From positions 1 through 20,516 of IMG/VR virus record IMGVR_UViG_3300020205_000663: a stretch of 20,516 nt of DNA; one strand, given 5' to 3'. Of this stretch, positions 1 to 7,280 are shown one piece after another. The notes below the pieces were generated by a model, which saw nothing but the letters and a program-made list of their open reading frames with translations, did not search any database and was not told where the DNA came from. This DNA is from a virus. Each line of letters opens with the position of its first letter. Within the stretch, counting starts at the first letter, position 1. Made by a program: the position numbers and the translations under genes.

Positions 1-1824
1 AATAATTCCACGGGCTGAGTCCCAGACGTACCAATCGCCAGTCGAGTCGGTGCGCTTGATAAGGACGAACCTTGCGCCAGAAGTGAAGCCGCAGTTGATT
101 ACCTGCGCTGCCGCTGTGCCTGTATAAGTGCCGACTTTGCTGACTCCGGCGCAGGTGGCAAACAAATACCCAACAGCGTTGAAGTTGTCTAAGTCCATCG
201 ACCCGCAGTTAATGCCAAAGTCGGTTGTGGTTGGAGCAGAAGAACCCCAAAAGTTTGAACCGGAAACCGCAGCAATACCAGCATCAAGTCGGATGTACTT
301 ATTGATGTCCCCAAAGTACACGCGCCAGTAGTTAACCTTGTTGCGGCCTTTGTAGATGATGAGTTCAGGAGCAACACCCAAGTTGTGGCTTACACGTTGG
401 TTTGCTCCGTTGTCTCCCGTCCAGCACACCTCATCAAAGAAGCCGGGGGCGCGGCGGAAGTTCCAGTAAATAGTTCTAGTGTTGTTGAAAGCGCTTGAAA
501 CTTGAAATCCTGTGTTGTCCCAACTGCGTGTTACTGAGGCAACTGCCTCTGCTGAAGTATCAGATGAAATTAACCGCTGACCACTTTGGGTTGTTGTTGT
601 TGCAATGCCGCGAAGCCTATCCAAAAACCCAGAATTACTAGATGTTCCGGGCGTGTAATTCATTACTTGCAGATCAATTGGAAAATTAGTTGTTAGTATT
701 GCCCCCGTCCCTTCGGCTACTGTTGCTAAAGTAGGACTAAACACACTCGTCCCCACCGTAGGCACTTTCATTGGGCCACGGCGGATGGCTATGTAGATGA
801 AGCTATCAGAGCCTGAAGTTACGCCTTTAAATGAAAATCCAGTGGACGTAAGACCAAACCAAACATCGTTATATTCTGCAATAGAAGAATTTGCAGACAA
901 CGCCACAGTAGCTGTATTGCTATTGGTTGCGGCAGTTGCGCCACGCATGGTGTCAATAACAAACCAATCTTCAGAACCCGCACTTCCACTAGGATTGTAT
1001 GTGCCACCTGCTGTTGAGTTTTTAAGAAGCACCCATTGCGGCTCAAAACCAACATTTACATCTGACCAAGTTCCTACGGTGGCTGACGCAGTCCCACACG
1101 AAATCACATTGTCCGTACCAGCCAGACCAAAGCCGCCTGCGTCATGGGCGTAGATATAAGCCACATAAGTCCCACCAGAAGCGTTAACACTTGCGTTAGT
1201 GCCTACACTGAAGACTGAGGATGTAGGAGTTGTTGAATTCCACCAAGTTGCGCCTGTTGCTTTAGCGGCTGTGGTGTTCAAAACAAGGTATTCGGTATTA
1301 GCTAGTGAACGATGGTAGACAGCCCAATCTGCTGTGGTGTCTGTGCGCTTAACAATAATACAGCCCGGAACTGCGCCTAAAGTGTGAGCAATGGTGGTGT
1401 TAGAACCCGTCCCCGTATACGTCACAACATCAAAGAACTTCGGCTGCTTGCGGAATGTCCATGAGGCGTAGGTTCTTGATGAAGTATTTAAGTCGTAGTT
1501 AGCAGGTATCCCTAGGCTAAACCCGGTCGCATTAAAGGAAACAAGGTCTTCATTCGAAGCGCTGCTTGCTCCCGCTCCCGCTGTAGTGGGTGGACTAATT
1601 GCGCGTGCTCTCCCCCTAACGGTGTCAAAAATAAGATGGTTTGTCGGGTTGCTTCTGCATTTAAACCAAACCATCCCACCTTTAGTAGAGAGATCAATAT
1701 TGTTTGTAATCGTCTGTGAAGTACCGTTACCCGTATACAGATACGTCGAGAACACATCCTCGATATACACCGCCGGAGTACTTCCCGCACCCTCGCCCAA
1801 TAATAGCTGCTGATTATTTGCCAT
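1..1824 (-). CDS. Large tail fibre / receptor-binding protein with duplicated module (3' end outside window)
   Basis: The frame starts at an ATG whose A is the last base of the preceding gene's TAA stop (TAATG overlap). I followed it codon by codon to the left edge and found no stop, so at least 608 residues are encoded and the C-terminus lies outside. Two copies of one module, about 330 residues apart, are visible. Copy 1 has TFRKQPKFFDVVTYTG near residue 122, then HTLGAVPG and VKRTDTTADWAVYHRSL. Copy 2 has NFRRAPGFFDEVCWTG near residue 451, then HNLGVAPE. Units ending in D-x-x-RG recur as FDTVRG, IDTMRG, LDRLRG and WDSARG. Composition is Thr/Ser/Asn/Gly-rich and beta-like, as in phage tail fibres. 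I recall this wording from a domain of unknown function common in environmental phage tail proteins (DUF7483-like, from memory). It is the last visible gene of the adhesion cluster, so a distal host-binding or virion-attached fibre is the best inference. Confidence 0.82.
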   Translation of the reverse strand, partial: MANNQQLLLGEGAGSTPAVYIEDVFSTYLYTGNGTSQTITNNIDLSTKGGMVWFKCRSNPTNHLIFDTVRGRARAISPPTTAGAGASSASNEDLVSFNATGFSLGIPANYDLNTSSRTYASWTFRKQPKFFDVVTYTGTGSNTTIAHTLGAVPGCIIVKRTDTTADWAVYHRSLANTEYLVLNTTAAKATGATWWNSTTPTSSVFSVGTNASVNASGGTYVAYIYAHDAGGFGLAGTDNVISCGTASATVGTWSDVNVGFEPQWVLLKNSTAGGTYNPSGSAGSEDWFVIDTMRGATAATNSNTATVALSANSSIAEYNDVWFGLTSTGFSFKGVTSGSDSFIYIAIRRGPMKVPTVGTSVFSPTLATVAEGTGAILTTNFPIDLQVMNYTPGTSSNSGFLDRLRGIATTTTQSGQRLISSDTSAEAVASVTRSWDNTGFQVSSAFNNTRTIYWNFRRAPGFFDEVCWTGDNGANQRVSHNLGVAPELIIYKGRNKVNYWRVYFGDINKYIRLDAGIAAVSGSNFWGSSAPTTTDFGINCGSMDLDNFNAVGYLFATCAGVSKVGTYTGTAAAQVINCGFTSGARFVLIKRTDSTGDWYVWDSARGII

Positions 1825-2468
1825 TACGTCACATTCCCCGCAACGACACAGGTTGTTCCAGATATAAACAGGATAGTCGCAACACCCGCAGCAGCAAGGG
1901 TCATGGTCGCCTTGTCAGTGAAAGTGCCTGCGATATAGGCTGTGGTGATGCTGCAAGTGATGGTGGCAGTAGAAGCTGTGTTGTTGAACAGTGTAATCGC
2001 ATTACCCTCGGCAAAGGTTGCGTCTGGGATAACGATCGCGCCGCTTGCGCCTAGTTGAACGTACTTACCAACATCGCCTACTGCTAGTGTGTAGCTGGCT
2101 GTCTTAGTTCCGACTGCTGGGACGCTCTTAAAGCCAACGGAGTTTGTGCCGTCTGCCGTTGTGCTGGACAGGTTGCCTGAAGCTGGAGTCCCGAGTGCAG
2201 GAGTAACAAGTGTCAAGTTTGTGACGGTTCCCGAGGCATTGGTAAGCACCAAGGCAGAAGGCGTACCCAAAGCTGGAGTGACTAGAGTAGGGCTTGTAGC
2301 GAATACCAGAGCACCTGAACCCGTTTCATCGGTTACTGCAGCAGCCATTTGTGCAGAAGTAGCCACCAGCGTGTTTGACGTTAAGTTGATCGTCTTGTTA
2401 GTCAGCGTCTCGGTGCTAGTCGCCGTTACAAGGTTAGTCGGAGTAATAATTCCAGATAGGGTTGTCAT
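1824..2468 (-). CDS. Tail fibre protein with TNKT/ALGTPS repeats
   Basis: This is a 214-residue, low-charge protein rich in Thr, Ala, Val and Ser. The N-terminal half has typical tail-fibre repeat wording: LTNKTINLTS around residues 22-31, TPALGTPSALVLTNASG around 64-80 and TPALGTPASGNLSSTT around 89-103. The C-terminal half (about 124-212) reads as a compact beta domain, SYTLAVGDVGKYVQLGASG followed by IPDATFAEGNAITLFNN. The LTNKT and LGTPASG phrases also occur in the 493-residue fibre encoded at 4485-5966, so the two genes share building blocks. GGAG lies seven bases before the ATG, which supports this start. The stop TAA overlaps the next gene's ATG by one base, suggesting coupled translation. 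It is probably a shaft or tip subunit of the adhesion apparatus; its receptor cannot be read from sequence. Confidence 0.8.
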   Translation of the reverse strand: MTTLSGIITPTNLVTATSTETLTNKTINLTSNTLVATSAQMAAAVTDETGSGALVFATSPTLVTPALGTPSALVLTNASGTVTNLTLVTPALGTPASGNLSSTTADGTNSVGFKSVPAVGTKTASYTLAVGDVGKYVQLGASGAIVIPDATFAEGNAITLFNNTASTATITCSITTAYIAGTFTDKATMTLAAAGVATILFISGTTCVVAGNVT

Positions 2469-2471
2469 GTT

Positions 2472-2882
2472 TTACTCCGGTTTTACAGGCCAGACTATAG
2501 TTGCTGGGAAGCCTTCCTGTGCGCTGATGTCTCTAAGTGCTTGGCGGTAGGTAGCCCACGTTGCTTTGTCTGCTGTGCTGTCGCTAATCTGCGTCCAGTC
2601 GCAATCCTTGAGCTTTTCTGTGCGTGAGGCTCGTACACTTGCGGCCTGCTCAGCGTCGTTTTGTGCTTTATAGGCTGCCTGCTGTGATGCAATCTCTGCG
2701 TCCGTAGGCAACACAGGGGCTGGAGGATTAGTCCACACACCAGCTACCAGTGTAGCGCCATTGACCGCAGTATCGGGTACGTCTGTGTCGTATAGCTTAG
2801 CTATGTCAGGGTGATAAATTTCAGATGGCGTTGCGTGTGCAACGTCTCGAATAAATCCGTTTTCAATCCATGCTTTTTTCAT
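2472..2882 (-). CDS. Tail fibre assembly chaperone-like protein (Phage_tail_APC type)
   Basis: This is a 136-residue protein. Residues 86-136 match the C-terminal motif of phage tail assembly chaperones: R-x-x-KL-x-x-CDWTQ, W-x-x-YRQALRDI, then QEGFP and a final WPVKP. Proteins with this domain help fold or attach fibre tips and are usually encoded beside a fibre gene, exactly as here, where it lies between a glycine-rich adhesin and another fibre. I start it at MKKAWIENGF (2882), two bases after the upstream stop, rather than at a Met 8 codons earlier that would overlap the adhesin's conserved C-terminus. The Shine-Dalgarno is poor, so translation may be coupled to the upstream gene. The N-terminal ~85 residues (PPAPVLPT linker, then an Ala/Gln helix) probably contact the cognate fibre. 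Family assignment is from motif memory and is strong. Confidence 0.85.
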   Translation of the reverse strand: MKKAWIENGFIRDVAHATPSEIYHPDIAKLYDTDVPDTAVNGATLVAGVWTNPPAPVLPTDAEIASQQAAYKAQNDAEQAASVRASRTEKLKDCDWTQISDSTADKATWATYRQALRDISAQEGFPATIVWPVKPE

Positions 2883-2884
2883 GG

Positions 2885-4012
2885 TTAGTACCCCGGAGTC
2901 CAACATAGAACTACAAAACCCCTACCGCCACTTCCTGCTCCATAAACACCCCCACCCCCACCGCCACCTAGCCCACCATTACCACCAGTAGCATAAGAGT
3001 TATCGCCGCCACCGCCACCGCCCATCAAGCCTCCATCACCACCTTTAGAATTAGTTGAACCAAACGAACCACCACCACCTGCACCAATACCACCATTTCC
3101 GCCATTACCATGAGCCGATCCACTTCCATAAACACCCCCGCCCCCACCACCACTTGCCCCTGATGATGCTGGAATGCGAATACTAGTAGTGCTGTTGTAG
3201 TAAGCACCGTACCCGCCACCACCAATCACTCTTTTATAAACAATGTCTAGAAAATTGGCTTGTGTTGGTGTTGGTTGTGTACCCGCAAAAAATGGGTAAG
3301 GACTTGTAGCAGATTGATAGGGAGCTTGACCCCCTCCGGGGCCACCACCATTTGAGCCTTGATTTGTATTACCTTGTTGACCAGCACCAGATGTACCTCC
3401 CCCACTGCCACCTATTTGCGTCCCAGTACCCGATTTCCCACCGATATTTCCAATTCCAGCACCACCGACAAAATCATTTGATGTGCCTGAGTTTAATCCA
3501 CCACCACCACCACTAGCTGAACTTTGCTGACCACCTCTGCCGCCAGTGCCGTAGGGCGAACCGGCAGCCCCACCGCCACCGTTGCCATCAGCCCCTTGTC
3601 CACCGCTTGCTGTAAAGGCTTGGTTTACACCAGTAGCTGTCCCAGTGCCGCCTGCACCTCCAATTGAAGAACCTCCTGTCGCTCCACCTGTAGCACTTAA
3701 CAAAGTTCCAAATGAACTAGTTCCTGTGGCAGCACCTACTGTGATAGTGGGCAATGCTTGACCCGGAGTCACATCAATAATTCCTTGTGCATAACCCCCA
3801 CCGCCACCACCTTCACCAGCGTTAGTCCAACCATTGCCACCACCGCCTACTACACACACCAACATTGTATAAACATTCTGCGGGACAACTTCTGCGCTTG
3901 TGGTTGTCAAAATAAATTTATGTTCAGTAAATGAAGGAGGAGGAGTCCCAAATATTCTCTTAGTCGGATAACCCTGCGTAATAGGATTATAGGTAAATGA
4001 AGTAGTAGCCAT
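2885..4012 (-). CDS. Glycine-rich tail adhesin
   Basis: This is a 375-residue protein in which almost everything from residue 54 to about 365 is glycine-rich: VVGGGGNGW, EGGGGGGYAQG, GGSGGGTSGAGQQG, ASGGGGGGVYGSGS, MGGGGGGDNSYATGG. The non-glycine start (1-52) and the phrase IIDVTPGQALPTITVG at 79-93 match the opening of the 'glycine-rich domain' seen in phage tail proteins. The end (FVVLCWTPGY) is a hydrophobic cap. By analogy with the gp38 adhesins of S16/T2-type phages, long Gly tracts separated by short variable loops could pack as polyglycine-II helices, with the loops binding the host receptor; that is inference. The start is well supported: GGAGGTGA sits just upstream and the ATG overlaps the previous stop by one base (TAATG). 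The downstream neighbour is a tail assembly chaperone. The Gly-codon bias also produces false frames on both strands. Confidence 0.85.
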   Translation of the reverse strand: MATTSFTYNPITQGYPTKRIFGTPPPSFTEHKFILTTTSAEVVPQNVYTMLVCVVGGGGNGWTNAGEGGGGGGYAQGIIDVTPGQALPTITVGAATGTSSFGTLLSATGGATGGSSIGGAGGTGTATGVNQAFTASGGQGADGNGGGGAAGSPYGTGGRGGQQSSASGGGGGLNSGTSNDFVGGAGIGNIGGKSGTGTQIGGSGGGTSGAGQQGNTNQGSNGGGPGGGQAPYQSATSPYPFFAGTQPTPTQANFLDIVYKRVIGGGGYGAYYNSTTSIRIPASSGASGGGGGGVYGSGSAHGNGGNGGIGAGGGGSFGSTNSKGGDGGLMGGGGGGDNSYATGGNGGLGGGGGGGVYGAGSGGRGFVVLCWTPGY

Positions 4013-4482
4013 TAGTAGTCACCTCCAACAACAGAAATTTGAAATGCTAAGACACCGCCAGCCGCTACCGTAGTACCTGCAAAGATTCTATAACCAGCAG
4101 GTAAGCTAAGAGCAAAATTAAGTGTCTGCGGTTGTGTTATCGCTGTACCCAATGCAGTTACTGTCTGAGCAGGTAACGCAATCTCACCTAACAACTGATT
4201 GTTAGTTGCTGTGGTATTAGCAGAGCCATTATTAATCCACAACCTCACTACTGATGCAGCAGTTGTACCTGTTGCTGTCGATCCGTTCGTAGCGGTATAT
4301 CTCACCGTGATTGAATCAATACGCGAACCGTTTGCACCTGCGGTATATGCCAATGCAAGTGCAGTACCAGCAGCATCAGTGCCGTCTGTCGCTTTTGTAT
4401 TTGTCATTGCTGTGCTTAAATTGCAATTCATTACACCTACATTGGGTGTAAGCGAAAAGATAGGTGATGTATTAGCTGGCAT
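4012..4482 (-). CDS. Small beta-rich tail fibre-associated protein
   Basis: This is a 156-residue protein with no family name I can assign confidently. It opens MPANTSPIFSLTPNVG and is dominated by Thr, Ala, Gly and Asn with alternating hydrophobics (SRIDSITVRYTATNGS, SVVRLWINNG, LNFALSLPAGYRIFAGTTVAAGG). It ends in a hydrophobic strand, LAFQISVVGGDY. This pattern suggests a single beta-sandwich or jelly-roll domain, as in fibre knobs. A GGAGGA Shine-Dalgarno lies inside the last codons of the upstream 493-residue fibre gene, and the ATG follows that stop by two bases. The stop overlaps the start of the glycine-rich adhesin by one base. Tight coupling on both sides argues that it is made in proportion to the two fibre proteins and assembles with them. 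A knob or connector role is inferred from location. Confidence 0.75.
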   Translation of the reverse strand: MPANTSPIFSLTPNVGVMNCNLSTAMTNTKATDGTDAAGTALALAYTAGANGSRIDSITVRYTATNGSTATGTTAASVVRLWINNGSANTTATNNQLLGEIALPAQTVTALGTAITQPQTLNFALSLPAGYRIFAGTTVAAGGVLAFQISVVGGDY

Positions 4483-4484
4483 GA

Positions 4485-5966
4485 TTAAAATCCTCCAAAG
4501 TTAAGTGCTGTATAAATAGTTGCTCCTGCTGGAACCACTGGTGCTGACGATGCTTGTGATATCCAAGATGTTCCGTCACTGGTTAACACGTTGCCTGATG
4601 TGCTGGGCGCTACAAACTGAACAGCGGATGTTCCATTTCCTAACACAACATTATTAGCAGTCAAAGTAGCTGCACCAGTACCGCCGTTAGCAACAGGCAG
4701 TGTGCCAGTAACCCCAGTTGTAAGCGGAAGCCCCGTTGCGTTAGTCAGTGTTCCAGATGCCGGAGTCCCCAATACTGGGGCGGTTAGAACGGGAGCAGTC
4801 AATGTTTTATTTGTCAGCGTTTGAACACCATCAAGTGTGACGGCTGTTCCACCGTTACCGCCCACCTGAGCGTAGACTTCCCAAGTGGCTGTTCCAGAAC
4901 TGTTGTATACAAACTGAACAGACACGCCGCTAATATCACAAACCAAGTCCTGCGCTACATCCGCGATGTTATTGCCGTTACGCCCAACCGTTAGGTTGTT
5001 TGTACCCCAAACTCCGCCAGCATCCGCAATAACTACTTGATCCCCGTTAGCGGGAGAAGCGGGGAGCGTAACCGTAAATGCACCCGCAGTCGTGTTGGTC
5101 AGAACGCCGTCATTGGCAACCGCTGTATAATTGCTTGTTTTTGTGACTGTGTAGGTGATTCCACCTGCCGCTGGTGCAGAAGATGTCCATGCAGTGCCGT
5201 TACTGGTCAGCACGTTGCCGGCAGTACCAGCAGAGGTTATCCCCGTACCCCCATTTGCCACCGGGAGGATGCCGGTTACACCCGTCGTAAGCGGCAAACC
5301 CGTAGCGTTGGTCAGGGTTCCGCTAGTAGGGGTGCCAAGCGCACCACCGTTGACTACAAACGCGCCTGCGGTGCCGGTGTTCACTCCAAGGGCGGTTACA
5401 ACTCCGGTGCCGGTCGTGACCGTAGAAGGAGCAACAGCAGCGCCACCACCAACTACCAGCGAGTTTGCAGCAAGGACGCCAGAAGAGGCCCATGTTGCCG
5501 CTCCTGAAAAATACGGAATGCCGCCAGAGGTGCCAGCGACGGTGAGGGCAAGCGTGCCTGCGCCAGTGACAGGAGAGCCGGAAACAGAGATCAAGCCGCC
5601 TGTGAACGTCTGCCCAACGGAGGTAACGCTGCCAGTACCTGTTGCTGAAATGGTGATCGACCCTGTGCTGTTCACGATCGTCACGCCGGTCCCGGCGGTG
5701 AGCGTAGACTTCGTGAGCGTGTTGCCAGTGGTGTTACCAATTAGCAACTCGCCATTCAGGTACGTGGTTTGACCTGTGCCGCCGTTTGCCACCGGAGTGA
5801 CAGTCTGCGCGATTTTCTTCACTACGCCGCCGCTGTCTTCGTAATACAGGATCCCGTCAGCGGTGTTGATCGCCAGCTCGCCTGCAGCAAGATTCGCAGC
5901 GAGCGGGGCAGCGGCAGCAGTGGAGCTGTGGTATAGCTGGATTGCGGTGTAGCCTGCTTGTGCCAT
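4485..5966 (-). CDS. Repeat-rich tail fibre protein
   Basis: This is a 493-residue fibre protein. The N-terminus, [17 protein letters not shown], then [22 protein letters not shown] (residues 26-47), is the usual opening of phage tail fibres that bind the virion. PVANGGTG occurs three times (58-65, 235-242, 424-431), the last two inside a longer repeat, [17 protein letters not shown] plus LPVANGGTG, at residues about 211-241 and 400-430. [13 protein letters not shown] (251-263) and [13 protein letters not shown] (459-471) are further paired units. [22 protein letters not shown] links it to the 214-residue fibre. Between the repeats, residues 270-370 read as a separate beta domain with IPFVR-like strands absent but [21 protein letters not shown] present. 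It ends in ALNFGGF. The Shine-Dalgarno is weak (GTGAG). It is the first gene of the adhesion cluster, so it probably anchors the fibre to the tail. Confidence 0.85.
   Translation of the reverse strand: MAQAGYTAIQLYHSSTAAAAPLAANLAAGELAINTADGILYYEDSGGVVKKIAQTVTPVANGGTGQTTYLNGELLIGNTTGNTLTKSTLTAGTGVTIVNSTGSITISATGTGSVTSVGQTFTGGLISVSGSPVTGAGTLALTVAGTSGGIPYFSGAATWASSGVLAANSLVVGGGAAVAPSTVTTGTGVVTALGVNTGTAGAFVVNGGALGTPTSGTLTNATGLPLTTGVTGILPVANGGTGITSAGTAGNVLTSNGTAWTSSAPAAGGITYTVTKTSNYTAVANDGVLTNTTAGAFTVTLPASPANGDQVVIADAGGVWGTNNLTVGRNGNNIADVAQDLVCDISGVSVQFVYNSSGTATWEVYAQVGGNGGTAVTLDGVQTLTNKTLTAPVLTAPVLGTPASGTLTNATGLPLTTGVTGTLPVANGGTGAATLTANNVVLGNGTSAVQFVAPSTSGNVLTSDGTSWISQASSAPVVPAGATIYTALNFGGF
4677..4769 (-). 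repeat. Fibre repeat, C-terminal copy
   Basis: This segment encodes [19 protein letters not shown] followed by [12 protein letters not shown] in the 493-residue fibre. It differs at only two residues from the copy at 5244-5336, while the DNA shows many third-position differences. The protein sequence is therefore conserved by selection or by old duplication, not by a recent copying event. Confidence 0.8.
5244..5336 (-). repeat. Fibre repeat, N-terminal copy
   Basis: This segment encodes [19 protein letters not shown] followed by [12 protein letters not shown]. It is the partner of the copy at 4677-4769 (29 of 31 residues identical). The two copies flank the central beta domain of the fibre and could act as homology for domain exchange. 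Confidence 0.8.
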
Positions 5967-5997
5967 GTCGGTTAGCTCACGTTTTCAAGTTTATAGA

Positions 5998-6225
5998 TCA
6001 ATTGTCCAGACTGGTGTCAGGGCGAACAAACGGAAGAACGATTTGATCTGGCGCACGCGGTGCAAGTCGGTACGGGTCGTAGTCATCTTTGTCCGCTACA
6101 CAAACCATCAGGCCGGGCGCGTTCGGATCGGGCGACAGATCGCCCAGCGGCATCTTCCGGCTGCAGCGAGCACACAAGCCTATGCCAAGTGTCGCATTAC
6201 CTGTTGTGTCGAGGAAGATGGCCAT
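5998..6225 (-). CDS. Conserved phage mini-protein with CxxC motif
   Basis: This is a 75-residue protein starting MAIFLDTTGNAT. It has C-A-R-C at residues 18-21 and a third Cys at 42 (GLMVCVADKDDYDPYRL), then a conserved-looking tail, RAPDQIVLPFVRPDTSLDN. I recall small phage proteins with the same DPYR...R...RPD ending next to connector genes, but none with a known function. Only three Cys are present, so a full four-Cys zinc ribbon is not shown; an incomplete or Asp/His-assisted zinc site is possible. I chose the ATG at 6225 because it follows the connector's TAA by two bases and has AAGG in front. A longer frame reaching 6411 only adds residues read through the connector gene. It lies between the connector and the first fibre, so a small tail-assembly or structural role is inferred. 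Confidence 0.75.
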   Translation of the reverse strand: MAIFLDTTGNATLGIGLCARCSRKMPLGDLSPDPNAPGLMVCVADKDDYDPYRLAPRAPDQIVLPFVRPDTSLDN

Positions 6226-6227
6226 GG

Positions 6228-7208
6228 TTACCTTGTGTAGTACATGATCATTGGCTGGTAGAACGAAGGAGATCCGTCGTTGTCGCCATCTCGCGCCTTT
6301 TGCATGGCGAGTGGTGCCCAGTTCTCGTTGATCTGCATGCGCGCTGGATCTGCCTCTGGGGTTTCTCTGCCAACCTGCACAGCAAGCTGCGCTGTGACCG
6401 CCTCCAGCCATCGCTGTGGCACTTCAATGGATTGGGCAAGCGTACCTACGTCCATGACATGCCGGTGACGCCAGCAGACCAGCACAGCGACCTCAGCGGC
6501 CTCGTTCGGTGCCGGCCAGATGTTCAGCACGGGCATCGGCAGATCACGCTGGAACCAGTAGCTGTTCGGACGGCCCGGGAATATCTTGTTGCTCTGGTTT
6601 GCGTACTGGTCGCGGTTCAGAACACCCAGCGGGATTTCATTCGGGTTGTTGGCCAGCACAATGTCGTTGTACGTGAGAGTGCCGGCTGTTGTGATGCGGA
6701 AGTACAGGAACGGCATCGGCTGGCTGATATCGCTCCACACAGTCTCGCCAGAGGCCGCTGTGTAGCTGTCGGTGCCTGCCGTGGCCCATGTGACGCCATC
6801 GGTCGAAACGGCGAACGTGAGGGCTGTGGATGCGATCCCCCAGTTAATTCCGACAGTGGCGACTTGCGTGGCTTGAGCGAATTGTACGGTGTAGGTGCTG
6901 GCCCCGGTCGTGACAGTCCCGGTGACCTCGGTCTGGGTTCGGTACAGGAGGTTGAGCACACCGACCGTGCCGGCCGGCAGCGTGACTATCGGCTGGTTCT
7001 CGTACATCGGGAGAAGGATCTTTTCGATACACCAGCTCGGTGGCTTGCTGTTGGCCAGCTCCGACAGCAGCAGGTACAGCGCATCGCGTGCGTAGTTCTG
7101 CATCTCGGCGGTGATCTTCTGCGCCACAATGCCACAACGACGGAAGGCTGTGTCGATCACCTTCCGCGTATTGAATGTGGTAGCGCTGATAGTGCCGGAT
7201 GTTGCCAT
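6228..7208 (-). CDS. Head-tail connector / tail accessory protein (P22 gp4-like) with inserted beta domain
   Basis: This is a 326-residue protein. The N-terminal ~90 residues have the layout of P22 gp4-type connector proteins: VIDTAFRRCGIVAQKIT, then a helix ARDALYLLLSELANSKPPSW, then a strand-rich LPAGTVGVLNLLYR. The C-terminal part returns to this fold with GRPNSYWFQRDLPMPVLNIWPAP (about 212-234) and helices PQRWLEAVTAQLAVQVGRE. Between them, residues ~92-185 form an inserted beta domain (LTFAVSTDGVTWATAGT, FLYFRITTAG) that reads like a galactose-binding or discoidin-type jelly roll. P22 gp4 is 166 residues, so the insert largely explains the extra length. AGGA lies seven bases before the ATG. 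It probably sits on the portal ring and starts tail assembly; tail-tubular-A-like is the alternative name. It is followed two bases later by the CxxC mini-protein. Confidence 0.7.
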   Translation of the reverse strand: MATSGTISATTFNTRKVIDTAFRRCGIVAQKITAEMQNYARDALYLLLSELANSKPPSWCIEKILLPMYENQPIVTLPAGTVGVLNLLYRTQTEVTGTVTTGASTYTVQFAQATQVATVGINWGIASTALTFAVSTDGVTWATAGTDSYTAASGETVWSDISQPMPFLYFRITTAGTLTYNDIVLANNPNEIPLGVLNRDQYANQSNKIFPGRPNSYWFQRDLPMPVLNIWPAPNEAAEVAVLVCWRHRHVMDVGTLAQSIEVPQRWLEAVTAQLAVQVGRETPEADPARMQINENWAPLAMQKARDGDNDGSPSFYQPMIMYYTR

Positions 7209-7280
7209 CGTCGATTCCTATAAGTCAGGGCTCGGCGGCTGATGCAGCACACCCGGTATTACACTGTGTGATGTTACCCG

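Noticed and set aside
2829-2844. CGTTGC-GTGT-GCAACG small hairpin
   Set aside because: Six-bp stem inside the assembly chaperone coding sequence with no T run; probably chance.
2900-3900. Regular CCACC-type repeats resembling a repeat array
   Set aside because: They are glycine codons of the adhesin gene read on the other strand. Spacing is irregular and there are no spacer/repeat units, so this is not a CRISPR array.
5155-5772. 205-codon plus-strand Pro/Val-rich open frame
   Set aside because: Mirror of the repeat-rich fibre gene; the apparent repeats are inherited from the fibre codons.
6226-6411. Long upstream extension of the CxxC mini-protein
   Set aside because: The added 62 codons overlap the connector in another frame and give Arg/Cys-rich noise; the ATG at 6225 has a ribosome site and starts two bases after the connector stop.
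6060-7223. 387-codon plus-strand open frame
   Set aside because: Antisense to the connector and CxxC genes; Arg/Cys/His-rich with no domain wording and no ribosome site. It is a shadow of GC-rich coding DNA.
7209-7280. Possible promoter or terminator between the Lys-rich and connector genes
   Set aside because: Short imperfect inverted repeats around 7256-7280 without a T run, and no convincing -35/-10 pair.
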